From assembly GCA_017860375.1 (NCBI GenBank), contig JAGDMB010000081.1, positions 1 through 8,470 of the forward strand: a stretch of 8,470 nt of DNA. The letters are read 5' to 3'. Below, piece by piece: positions 1 to 6,767 of this stretch; position 1 is the first letter of the stretch, and each line of letters starts with the position of its first letter. Source of the stretch: Bacteroidota bacterium. Lineage in GTDB: Bacteria > Bacteroidota > Bacteroidia > Bacteroidales > UBA10428. The notes under the pieces were generated by a model, which did not search any database, was not told the origin of the DNA, and worked only from the letters and a program-made list of their open reading frames with translations. A program made the translations under genes and the position numbers.

Positions 1-2
1 TT

Positions 3-701
3 ATTGCCCGACGAAAGGAGCCACTCAATGAACTGGCTGCTTTGTTAAGGAACACCTACCCGATTAATGTGGATTGCATCAGCTGCGATTTGTCGGATAT
101 TGACGCAGCGCATACCGTTAAAGAAGCCCTGAAGGGCAAAGAAATTAATCTGCTGGTATACAACGCCGCTCTCTCCTACATCGGTCCTTTTGAACAAAAC
201 AGCCTGGAACATCATACTAAAATAGCCTGTGCCAATATGATCACGCCCATGAACATGATCCAGTTATTTGGAGAACCCATGCTTAAAAAGGGGAATGGTG
301 CTTTAATTATGATGGCCTCACTGGCAGGTTTTCAGGGTAGCGGATTCCTGGCTGCCTATGCCGCCACCAAAGCTTTTATAAGAGTGCTGGCTGAAAGTCT
401 CTGGTACGAATGGAAAGACAGGGGTGTGGATATTATGGCTTGTTGTGCAGGAGCCACGGCTACCCCTAATTTTATCAACACAAAACCTGAAAAAGCCGGC
501 TTTTTTGCCCCCAGGGTGCAACGTCCTGAAGAAGTGGTTCAGGAGTGTATGAAACGGTTAGGAAAAGAGCCATCCTTCGTTACAGGCACCGGCAACAAGC
601 TTGCAGGTTTTATCATGCAAAAATTATTGACCCGTAAAATGGCCATTACCATCATGGGAGACACTACCCGAAAAATATATCGCCTGCAATCGTTGGATTA
701 A
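3..701 (+). CDS. SDR family NAD(P)-dependent oxidoreductase, 5'-truncated by window edge
   Basis: Short-chain dehydrogenase/reductase, a cytoplasmic or membrane-associated NAD(P)H-dependent carbonyl/hydroxyl oxidoreductase; the substrate is unknown. The frame is open from base 3, and the first visible residues (IARRKEPLNELA) match the segment just after the glycine-rich cofactor motif, so that motif and the true start lie to the left. A TTG at 42 is not a likely start. Seen: acidic CDLSD after the third strand, the structural YNAA variant of the usual NNAG (Asn at 162-164), catalytic Ser (318-320), Tyr (357-359) and Lys (369-371) as S-x12-YAATK. The spacing is canonical, so the enzyme should be active. 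The region after the active site (CCAGATATPNF) and the basic C-terminus resemble the 3-ketoacyl reductase/17-beta-hydroxysteroid dehydrogenase-like branch, a resemblance from memory only. It converges on the ERG4/ERG24-like gene with 16 bases between stop codons and no visible terminator. Confidence 0.92.
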   Translation: MARRKEPLNELAALLRNTYPINVDCISCDLSDIDAAHTVKEALKGKEINLLVYNAALSYIGPFEQNSLEHHTKIACANMITPMNMIQLFGEPMLKKGNGALIMMASLAGFQGSGFLAAYAATKAFIRVLAESLWYEWKDRGVDIMACCAGATATPNFINTKPEKAGFFAPRVQRPEEVVQECMKRLGKEPSFVTGTGNKLAGFIMQKLLTRKMAITIMGDTTRKIYRLQSLD

Positions 702-717
702 TATGCCGGTTGCCCGC

Positions 718-1797
718 TTAATAAATATAGGGTATAATTCTGTAACGAACTTTCTTTGCATATTGCTCCCAAAGAGCGCCGTATTTAAGTGCACATCGTT
801 TATCATCAGCTGCCTGGCGGGGAAACAGGAGGGCAATGTAATACAAAGGATAGAGCCAGGGCCAGAGCATAAACGGATGTCCGACACAGAGTACGATTCC
901 AATGGCCATGCCAATTTCGCCTAAATAGTTAATGTGTCGGCTTAATCCCCAAAAACCATTTACCAATAACGTTTTATCCCCGTCTGTAATCGTTTTTGGC
1001 GCTATACCCAGGAATACCCGTTTCGGATCTTTCTTAAAAAAATATTTCTGCATATTCGCTCCCCGTGACAACGTCCAGCTGACAAAGAATATCAATCCGT
1101 AAATTACAAGCAAATATGCGGGCGTTTGGGCATCCGGCAAGTCTACCGCAGACCATACGGGAACAGAATAGAAAAAAGGATAAAATGCAATACATCCGAA
1201 TCCCAGTTTGAACCCGACTCTTTCTGCAAAGAAATCATAGGTATAAAGGTGTACTTCCTCGAAGGTTATATAATCGATAATAAAAAAAGAAAGCAAGGCA
1301 GTGGCCAGATATATCCCTGCTGATGCCTGGTCTCCGTATGCAATAGAGTGGTGAGCGGCGAAGCTCAGAATATTTAGTTCCAGCATTGTGGCTCCCACCA
1401 GATACAACCAGACTTTCGCATCGATTCGTCCTTTCCACAGCTGTGGATTCTCCACTCTCCCGAAAAAGAAATCGGTCAAAAAAGAGTGCGTAACCCCGGG
1501 AAAGGGCAATACCATCGCAAATGAAAAAATCAGACCAAAGGCAATGGCACCTGCAAGACTGTACCACCTGTATTCATAAAACCAGTCCCATGGCACAAAA
1601 CCGAAATAGCATACCAGTACCCAGGTAAAAACCACGGTGAAAAACACCAGGAATCCATTGAGTCTGTAAGTTAGTTTTTCACCCGAATTCTTTCTGGTAA
1701 TGTAACCATTGACCCAACGACCGGGCATCACTGCATTCAATACAAAAATGAATACGTAAACCAATGCCGGGGTAAAAAAACCAGCCAGTTTTTCCAT
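718..1797 (-). CDS. ERG4/ERG24 (sterol C14/C24 reductase)-like membrane reductase
   Basis: Polytopic inner-membrane protein of 359 residues, predicted NADPH-dependent reductase of an isoprenoid or sterol double bond. Seen: many hydrophobic segments through the chain; an N-terminal GEKLTYRLNG (39-48) like the G-x-LxYxxNG of sterol C14 reductases; FFFGRVENP (110-118); EEVHLYTYDFF (180-190) followed by GFKLGFGCIAFYPFFYS; the family signature GFWGLSRHINYLGE (281-294); and the C-terminal signature DDKRCALKYG..W..Y....RYRIIPYIY (331-359). Both terminal signatures are close to those of eukaryotic ERG24, TM7SF2 and the lamin B receptor; known family members bind NADPH in the C-terminal half. ATG start at 1797 gives a hydrophobic first segment. 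It lies 71 bases downstream of the GH127-like gene on the same strand, so co-transcription is possible but not shown. A more distant alternative is an isoprenylcysteine methyltransferase-like/DUF1295 protein of related fold. Family call strong, substrate unknown. Confidence 0.85.
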   Translation of the reverse strand: MEKLAGFFTPALVYVFIFVLNAVMPGRWVNGYITRKNSGEKLTYRLNGFLVFFTVVFTWVLVCYFGFVPWDWFYEYRWYSLAGAIAFGLIFSFAMVLPFPGVTHSFLTDFFFGRVENPQLWKGRIDAKVWLYLVGATMLELNILSFAAHHSIAYGDQASAGIYLATALLSFFIIDYITFEEVHLYTYDFFAERVGFKLGFGCIAFYPFFYSVPVWSAVDLPDAQTPAYLLVIYGLIFFVSWTLSRGANMQKYFFKKDPKRVFLGIAPKTITDGDKTLLVNGFWGLSRHINYLGEIGMAIGIVLCVGHPFMLWPWLYPLYYIALLFPRQAADDKRCALKYGALWEQYAKKVRYRIIPYIY

Positions 1798-1868
1798 TTG
1801 AATTGTTTTTAGAAAGGATGAAAGTAGTAAAAAAAGGGGAAGTATTTATGAATCCCTGTTATTACGGG

Positions 1869-4034
1869 TTAGTATTCCCAGTCCTTTGCCTCCTTACCTT
1901 CGCCGATCACAGGGAAGGCACTTATGCGCAAACGGGCGGCACCCATCGGAATTAATTCAACAATCTCAGTGGGTTCTTTTGATGCAACCGGACTATCTTT
2001 CAACTCTCCGGCAAGCCAGTATGTATCAATTTCCCAGGCATTTATTTTTTTGGCTTTTGCTTTCAGTACGATGGGGGCTGCATGTGAAACAAATGGAAAA
2101 TTATCGGCAGGCCATCCTCTGGTCTCCATACTGAAGGAATTTGCAGGGGTATGCTGATCCAGTACCAGACCATAATTCCAATTTGTTGTTGGATGTATTT
2201 CATACGACGGCCATTGTTTTGAATCTGCATCTTTTTGCCATTTCGAGTCTCCAACGGCCGTTCTGTCGCTCTCTTTGCGAACGTATTCCTCCCCTATCTT
2301 CAATGAAAAAGTCAACGGGCCATACTCCACACTCACACTGTTGTGGTTTTTTGTCCAGGTCCGCACCTTCAGTTCCATGGGCAGGGTAAGAATAATGGTA
2401 TCGCCTTCTTTCCAGGTGCGGGTAATGCAAACGTATTTTCCAGCCAGAGGCCGGACCGTGCCAATTTTGCCATTTATGGCCAGGGTTGCCTCATTGCACC
2501 AGGCAGGGATCCTGAAATAAAGAGGGCATTTTACTTTTTTAGCGGTCGTAATTGAGAATGTAAGCTTGTCTTCAAAAGGGTAATTGGATGTACATTTTAT
2601 GCTCATTTTTTCTCCTTTGCCTACTTTGGCTGATACCGTACTGGCAGCATAGATAACTGCAGCCAGGCCATTATCGGGGGTCGCCATCCACAGGTTTTCA
2701 ACCAGATAAGGCCAGCCTTGTGAGTGATTATGCTGACAACAACGTGAACTGAAAGGATTCATCATTAAAAACGGCCCCTCATTCTGAATTCCGGGACGAT
2801 GGTTTTTATTATCATTCAGTACCATGTTCGGACTTGTGATATACCGTAAACTCCTTAAATCAGGCATAAGGGCAACCGGATAGGAATTGAATGCAACCTC
2901 TTCGGTATGGTCGGCCCAGCGTATGTCACCCGTAATTCGCAACAATTGCTCATTGGAATTCATTTGTTCAACCATGCCGCAGGTTTCAATTCCCTGGCGG
3001 GGATCGTCATAACCGGGACGGGCATTTTCGTCGGCGCCATACATACCACCCGGAACTTGCCCGAAATGTTCGCGGATGATGCTGAAATTATCATAGGCAG
3101 CCTGCAAATCAGCCTTGTTATGGCTGATCTGATAATATTGTGCAGGCTCACGAAAACCTTGCGCCACATTTACATTGTGCCAGTCAATCAGATCGCCGTA
3201 CCAATCAGGCCATTCCATTCCTTCCCTGATTTCTTTCCAATTCCTGATATCCTCCAGGCTATTTCCTCTTTTGGACCAGGGTGCCGTACACCGGTGAATT
3301 TTTTCTGCCAGTTCCAACAGCCATTTGTCTCCGGTGATATTGTATAACCAAAGTACACTGTACAAATTATCCCCGCCGCGCACCCATTGCCAATACCGTG
3401 ATTTTGAAATGAACTTGTTCTCCGGAATACTCATCTGATAGGTGAAATACCGGGTCATTAAATCAAGTACCCGTTTATCCCCTGTATATTCGTAATAGGA
3501 TTCCAGGCAGTTCATCATAATCATATTCGGCCAGAAATCCTCGGTGCTGTCCTTTTGTGAAAAACTCAATGGCCCGAAATTGCCATCTGCGCGCTGACTG
3601 TTGATTACGCCCCCGATCCAGATTTTAGCTTCTTCGATCATATCTGCCCTGTTCAGGATATAACCTGTGTTTGCATAGCCTCTCAACCAATATGGGACTT
3701 CTTCCCATCCCCAGATACCTTTTCCCTCTTTTGAAAGCCAGGCATTGTCATTTTTTTGCAGCCATGCACTGATTTTCCCCAAATTACCGTTTAGTCCGTT
3801 GGATTGCCTAACCAGACATTCTTTCAACCAATTATCGGGTACAATTGAACCTACTGGCAATTTGATCAGTACGCTGGCTGTTAATGGCTTACGATTACTG
3901 TAGTAATGCAAATTTACAGCGCTCGTGTCGGGAATATCTGCAATGCTTATTGTACCGGCTTCCCGGATGCAGGAGCTGAATGTCGCCGCGCACAATACCG
4001 GTATTATAAAACAACTCATCCAATCCGTTTTCAT
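1869..4034 (-). CDS. DUF1680/GH127-like (beta-L-arabinofuranosidase family) lipoprotein
   Basis: Predicted retaining glycosidase of the GH127/GH146 (DUF1680) group; characterised members release beta-L-arabinofuranose using a zinc-bound cysteine nucleophile. The 721-residue protein has a short hydrophobic leader ending in FSSC (Cys22), a plausible lipoprotein signal. An (alpha/alpha)-barrel follows (about 60-450), then beta-rich domains (about 455-720). By alignment from memory with B. longum HypBA1 (acid/base Glu322, zinc ligands Glu338, Cys340, Cys417, Cys418), the equivalents are Glu336 in GADENAR, Glu350 and Cys352 in ETCG, and Cys432-Cys433 in SRCCQHN; the spacings agree closely. His286 in WHNVN fits the barrel histidine. 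The residues after the double cysteine (QHNHSQGWP) differ from the usual PPN, so substrate specificity may differ. Divergent from the lectin gene across 104 bases. Start at 4034 chosen for the leader; it sits just after an AAGGAAA stretch. Confidence 0.85.
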   Translation of the reverse strand: MKTDWMSCFIIPVLCAATFSSCIREAGTISIADIPDTSAVNLHYYSNRKPLTASVLIKLPVGSIVPDNWLKECLVRQSNGLNGNLGKISAWLQKNDNAWLSKEGKGIWGWEEVPYWLRGYANTGYILNRADMIEEAKIWIGGVINSQRADGNFGPLSFSQKDSTEDFWPNMIMMNCLESYYEYTGDKRVLDLMTRYFTYQMSIPENKFISKSRYWQWVRGGDNLYSVLWLYNITGDKWLLELAEKIHRCTAPWSKRGNSLEDIRNWKEIREGMEWPDWYGDLIDWHNVNVAQGFREPAQYYQISHNKADLQAAYDNFSIIREHFGQVPGGMYGADENARPGYDDPRQGIETCGMVEQMNSNEQLLRITGDIRWADHTEEVAFNSYPVALMPDLRSLRYITSPNMVLNDNKNHRPGIQNEGPFLMMNPFSSRCCQHNHSQGWPYLVENLWMATPDNGLAAVIYAASTVSAKVGKGEKMSIKCTSNYPFEDKLTFSITTAKKVKCPLYFRIPAWCNEATLAINGKIGTVRPLAGKYVCITRTWKEGDTIILTLPMELKVRTWTKNHNSVSVEYGPLTFSLKIGEEYVRKESDRTAVGDSKWQKDADSKQWPSYEIHPTTNWNYGLVLDQHTPANSFSMETRGWPADNFPFVSHAAPIVLKAKAKKINAWEIDTYWLAGELKDSPVASKEPTEIVELIPMGAARLRISAFPVIGEGKEAKDWEY

Positions 4035-4086
4035 TTTCCTTGTATTAATATGGTTTGTTTTTACTATATTGTCAGCAGTTGAAACT

Positions 4087-4094
4087 CAAAAATA
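4087..4094 (-). promoter_or_regulatory. Candidate Bacteroidota -7 box for the GH127-like gene
   Basis: On the minus strand the sequence TATTTTTG fits the TAnnTTTG -7 consensus of the Bacteroidota primary sigma factor. Transcription would start near 4080, giving a leader of about 45 bases before the ATG at 4034. No TTTG -33 element is seen at the usual distance; that place is taken by an AT-rich repeat (4113-4128). An exact eight-base pattern with two free positions in AT-rich DNA can occur by chance, so this is tentative. Confidence 0.28.
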
Positions 4095-4112
4095 ACCTGG
4101 ATTCAACATCTG

Positions 4113-4128
4113 AATTTTAAAATTTTAA
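4113..4128. repeat. Tandem 8-base AT-rich repeat with internal palindromes in divergent promoter region
   Basis: AATTTTAA occurs twice in direct succession (4113-4120 and 4121-4128). The junction creates two overlapping perfect 12-base palindromes, AATTTTAAAATT (4113-4124) and TTAAAATTTTAA (4117-4128). It lies between the GH127-like and lectin genes, directly before the lectin ribosome-binding region and about 20 bases upstream of the candidate -7 box of the GH127-like gene. It could be an upstream AT-rich promoter element or an operator, or simply low-complexity AT sequence. Confidence 0.4.
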
Positions 4129-4132
4129 AGGG
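4127..4132 (+). promoter_or_regulatory. Possible ribosome-binding site of the lectin gene
   Basis: AAAGGG lies six bases before the ATG at 4139 and resembles a weak Shine-Dalgarno sequence. Most other genes in the window show none, as is usual in Bacteroidota, so its role is uncertain. It supports the chosen start, as does the typical signal peptide that follows. Confidence 0.35.
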
Positions 4133-4138
4133 TATCCC

Positions 4139-4642
4139 ATGAAAAGAATGATTTTTCTATGTGTTCTGTGTGTCGGATTCTTTCTGAATGCAGCGGCTCA
4201 GACTATCATTGGCACGTATGCCATCCAGAATGTGAAAACAGGTAAAAACCTCCGTCCGTATGAGGCCGGCAAGCAAGATGGGAATAAGATAGTGCTGTAT
4301 AATCATGTGGAATGGAAGTGTATGACCTGGGATTTTATCCATGTCAAAGATAACATCTACCAGCTTAAGAATCTTTTTACCTTAAAAACATTCCAGCCGG
4401 CTGGCAATCCTAAAGCCGGAAGCACGCTTAATCAGCAGGTGCTTGTTTCAGGAAATGCGCAGCAGGAGTGGGAATTTATTCCTGCAGGAGATAACCGCTA
4501 CTTCATTCGCCTTAAAGGTACAGAATTATACATTTCCCTTTCCGATGCTTCCGGCAAGACCAACAGCTCAATTATTCTACAGACCAAGCAGAATTCCGAT
4601 TTACAAATTTGGAAACTGGTGAAACAAAATCCCGGTTCCTGA
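4139..4642 (+). CDS. Secreted ricin-type beta-trefoil lectin (CBM13-like), single domain
   Basis: A 167-residue secreted carbohydrate-binding protein with no catalytic part. Seen: basic start MKRM, hydrophobic core, and a signal peptidase I site around NAAA/QT (after residue 20). The mature part of about 147 residues is the size of one beta-trefoil. It contains three repeats, each ending in a QxW-type motif: MTW (Trp64), QEW (Trp111) and QIW (Trp158), exactly 47 residues apart. The first repeat carries the typical Y-x-I-x-N-x-x-TGK opening (27-36) and a DGNKIVLY segment (48-54). In ricin-B lectins each repeat may hold a galactose- or arabinose-type sugar site, but which of the three is functional cannot be told. 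It is divergent from the GH127-like gene and convergent with the GH43 gene, so it has its own promoter, which I could not identify. Inferred job: binding the glycan attacked by the neighbouring enzymes. Confidence 0.78.
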   Translation: MKRMIFLCVLCVGFFLNAAAQTIIGTYAIQNVKTGKNLRPYEAGKQDGNKIVLYNHVEWKCMTWDFIHVKDNIYQLKNLFTLKTFQPAGNPKAGSTLNQQVLVSGNAQQEWEFIPAGDNRYFIRLKGTELYISLSDASGKTNSSIILQTKQNSDLQIWKLVKQNPGS

Positions 4643-4643
4643 T

Positions 4644-5675
4644 TTATTCTTTTATACCCGTGGGTTTGGGATAAGCAGTTCCCGCTTTTACCGGAGGTCC
4701 AAAAAACGGTGTACCATCCTCATTCCAGGTGAATTTCTGAGCCCTCATGCTCCTGCCTGCACATTCCGTGCTGGATTTACGTTTTGCATGATACACTATC
4801 CAGTCTTCATTTTTGTCGGGTGAGGTCGTGAAGCAATTATGCCCGGGGCCGAATACACTGCTGTCGGGATTTTGCCTGAAAACCTGGACCGGACTTCTTA
4901 CCCAGGAATCTTTGTCGAGCAGGTTGGCATTCTTATCAGCGGCAAACCATCCCAGTCCATAATCATCATCCCAGCATGCAGAAGCTGAGTAAACAATAAA
5001 CAACTTATCTTTTGGCCCTTCCAGAAATTCAGGTCCCTCAAGGATCGCCCTTGGAGGAGTCATTTCCCAGTCATATATTGGCAATCCAAGGTTCGTTTCA
5101 TTCTCAAGGGTTGTGGGAGAGATCATCCTGGCCAGCATGATGCCGCTTTTATTCCCGATATAGGGAGAATACGCAAAATAACGTGTCCCTTTATATTCAA
5201 ACACATGCCCGTCGATGCCCGGATATTTAGTATGCACTTTTCCAAGATCTGCCCATGTTCCCTCGAAAGGATTTGCATTCTCGTTTCTCAGAACATGCAC
5301 ATACCGGTATAAATCCGTCGGCTTTTTCGCATCTGTGGCACTGTAATAAATATACCAGCCATCGTCAAAAAAGTAGATTTCCGGAGCCCAGATGCAGCAT
5401 GTATTGGAACCGGTGTCGGGTGGAAACCATATCTCTTTGTTCTCTGCATCTTTCAGATCGGTAAAGGATCTCGATTTCCAAAGTTTGAGCCTGTCACCCA
5501 TGGTAACCATACAGTAATAATATCCATCACTGTGTAGATAAACATAAGGGTCAGGGCCTTCTTCCAGAATGGGATTGGTAAAATATTCCGGATTGACCTG
5601 CTGATCATTTCCTTTATCCCTGTTGCAGGAGATCAGGAAAAAAACGGACAAGGTCAGGGTAAGCATTCCAGTCAT
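4644..5675 (-). CDS. GH43 family glycosidase lipoprotein (arabinofuranosidase/xylosidase type)
   Basis: Inverting glycosidase with a five-bladed beta-propeller, probably releasing alpha-L-arabinofuranose (or xylose) from side chains or oligosaccharides. The 343 residues make a single catalytic domain. The leader ends in LISC (Cys17), a lipoprotein signal. Expected catalytic residues are present: base Asp42 in GPDP, pKa-modulating Asp155 in GIDGH, acid Glu213 in ILEGP. Their spacing (113 and 58) agrees with GH43 arabinanase Arb43A (Asp38, Asp158, Glu221). IWAPEIYF (95-102) and GPGHNCF (276-282) are typical blade motifs; the latter His usually sits near the bound cation. Style recalls GH43 exo-arabinofuranosidases, but I cannot fix the subfamily. 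The start is odd: MTGM has no positive charge, while the frame just upstream encodes KKVNP without a usable start codon before a TAG. Last gene of the minus-strand operon, 52 bases after the GH43-like gene. Confidence 0.9.
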   Translation of the reverse strand: MTGMLTLTLSVFFLISCNRDKGNDQQVNPEYFTNPILEEGPDPYVYLHSDGYYYCMVTMGDRLKLWKSRSFTDLKDAENKEIWFPPDTGSNTCCIWAPEIYFFDDGWYIYYSATDAKKPTDLYRYVHVLRNENANPFEGTWADLGKVHTKYPGIDGHVFEYKGTRYFAYSPYIGNKSGIMLARMISPTTLENETNLGLPIYDWEMTPPRAILEGPEFLEGPKDKLFIVYSASACWDDDYGLGWFAADKNANLLDKDSWVRSPVQVFRQNPDSSVFGPGHNCFTTSPDKNEDWIVYHAKRKSSTECAGRSMRAQKFTWNEDGTPFFGPPVKAGTAYPKPTGIKE

Positions 5676-5727
5676 AGGATTTACTTTTTTATCGCTATTT
5701 TTCTATTTCTAATGGGAAATCGGCTCT

Positions 5728-6759
5728 TTATTTTCCAAAATGACTCACCAGTTTGTCATATTCCTCCCTGGAAATTGTAATCATGCATCCGTGTCTCACG
5801 GATGGGGGAAAAGAGTACTTATCCCAGTTGCTGAAAAAAGTATATCCTGAAACCTGAAACCAGGGTCCCTCAGGATGCCTTGAGACGGACAGTCCATAAG
5901 ACACACCGGGATATTGCTCATAATAAAGGTACCACACCTTGTCATCGGGAGAAGGGATAAGCATAGGCGCTTCCCTGAAATTCGGACTTACAGGGTCTGA
6001 AGGGTATGAATAGGGTCCCAATAATGAATCCGAACTGCAGATCCGGATGGTCTTCCCGGTGATCCATTCAAGACCAGGATAACGCTCATCTTTCACGACT
6101 GCATAATAGGTATCGTCGATCTTTCGGATAATAACATCAATGGTTGCAATATCCCATTTGAATAATCTGTGTGGAGTCTCCGAAAATGTTACCAGATCCT
6201 TTGAAGTCACATACAGGGTTCTCTGGCTGGCCCAGTATCTTTCCGGATCTTTGTCGTCTCCCCATTCATGCGGAGTATGCCATGTCAGGATATACTGAGC
6301 GGTGGATGCATCATAGTATAATTTGGGCGCTCCTATCCGGGGAAGGGCGTTTTCATAACCCGGAGTTTTTTTCAGATCGGGTGTAAAATCGGTATGATGT
6401 TTCCAGTTTATCAGGTCATCCGAAACCCAGATATTGATACCCGGCGCGGCATCGTTTTTGTTTCCTGCAATATAATACCGTCCGTCATGCCCTTTGCATA
6501 TATCCGGATGGCCCCTGTATTCTTCAAACACACGCTTGCCGTCATTCAGTTTCTCCCAGTGCAGGCCGTCGAGGCTGACGGTGTAATAAAGCTTGCCGTA
6601 GTCATTGTGCATCATATGGGCAAAAAGATACGCTTCGTGCACTTTTTTTCCACCCAATGCCTGTCCCGGAGGATCAGGTTGCTGGCTTATCGACGGTATA
6701 CTGACAAAAACAACAACCGCTGCCAGCGACAGGATTTTTTTTATTGTTTTGCTATCCAT
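5728..6759 (-). CDS. Secreted GH43-like (five-bladed propeller) glycosidase
   Basis: Predicted exported glycosidase of the GH43 superfamily, 343 residues, acting in the periplasm or outside. Seen: basic N-terminus (KTIKK), hydrophobic core and a signal peptidase I-type end near PSIS/QQ (about residue 25), with no lipobox. The propeller carries Asp86 in GHPDI as likely base, Asp208 in IATID as likely modulator, and Glu263 in REAP as likely acid. The intervals of 122 and 55 residues fit GH43. APKLYYD (144-150) and RTLYVTSKDLVTF (180-192) are typical of family 43, and RHGCM (322-326) probably holds the conserved metal-site His. The acid motif reads EAP rather than the common EGP, so the protein belongs to a divergent GH43-like branch; substrate unknown. 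It begins 8 bases after the stop codon of the GH-A gene, so the two are almost certainly co-transcribed. Confidence 0.8.
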   Translation of the reverse strand: MDSKTIKKILSLAAVVVFVSIPSISQQPDPPGQALGGKKVHEAYLFAHMMHNDYGKLYYTVSLDGLHWEKLNDGKRVFEEYRGHPDICKGHDGRYYIAGNKNDAAPGINIWVSDDLINWKHHTDFTPDLKKTPGYENALPRIGAPKLYYDASTAQYILTWHTPHEWGDDKDPERYWASQRTLYVTSKDLVTFSETPHRLFKWDIATIDVIIRKIDDTYYAVVKDERYPGLEWITGKTIRICSSDSLLGPYSYPSDPVSPNFREAPMLIPSPDDKVWYLYYEQYPGVSYGLSVSRHPEGPWFQVSGYTFFSNWDKYSFPPSVRHGCMITISREEYDKLVSHFGK

Positions 6760-6767
6760 GATCCGTA

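Noticed and set aside
42..44. TTG as start of the SDR gene
   Set aside because: The frame is open to the window edge and the residues before it continue a typical SDR sequence, so the start is outside the window.
1829..1856. Possible terminator on the minus strand after the GH127-like gene
   Set aside because: A GGGA/TCCC stem followed by seven T's is present, but the stem has only four pairs and a 12-base loop, too weak to call.
2907..3347. Open frame of 146 codons on the + strand
   Set aside because: It lies fully inside the GH127-like gene in antisense and shows no domain or start signal of its own.
4049..4057. Possible -7 box for the lectin gene on the + strand
   Set aside because: TATGGTTTG has one base too many to fit TAnnTTTG and no TTTG lies at the expected upstream distance.
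4656..4665. ACCCGTGGGT inverted repeat near the convergent stop codons
   Set aside because: The two-base loop cannot form a real hairpin, and no T-tract follows on either strand.
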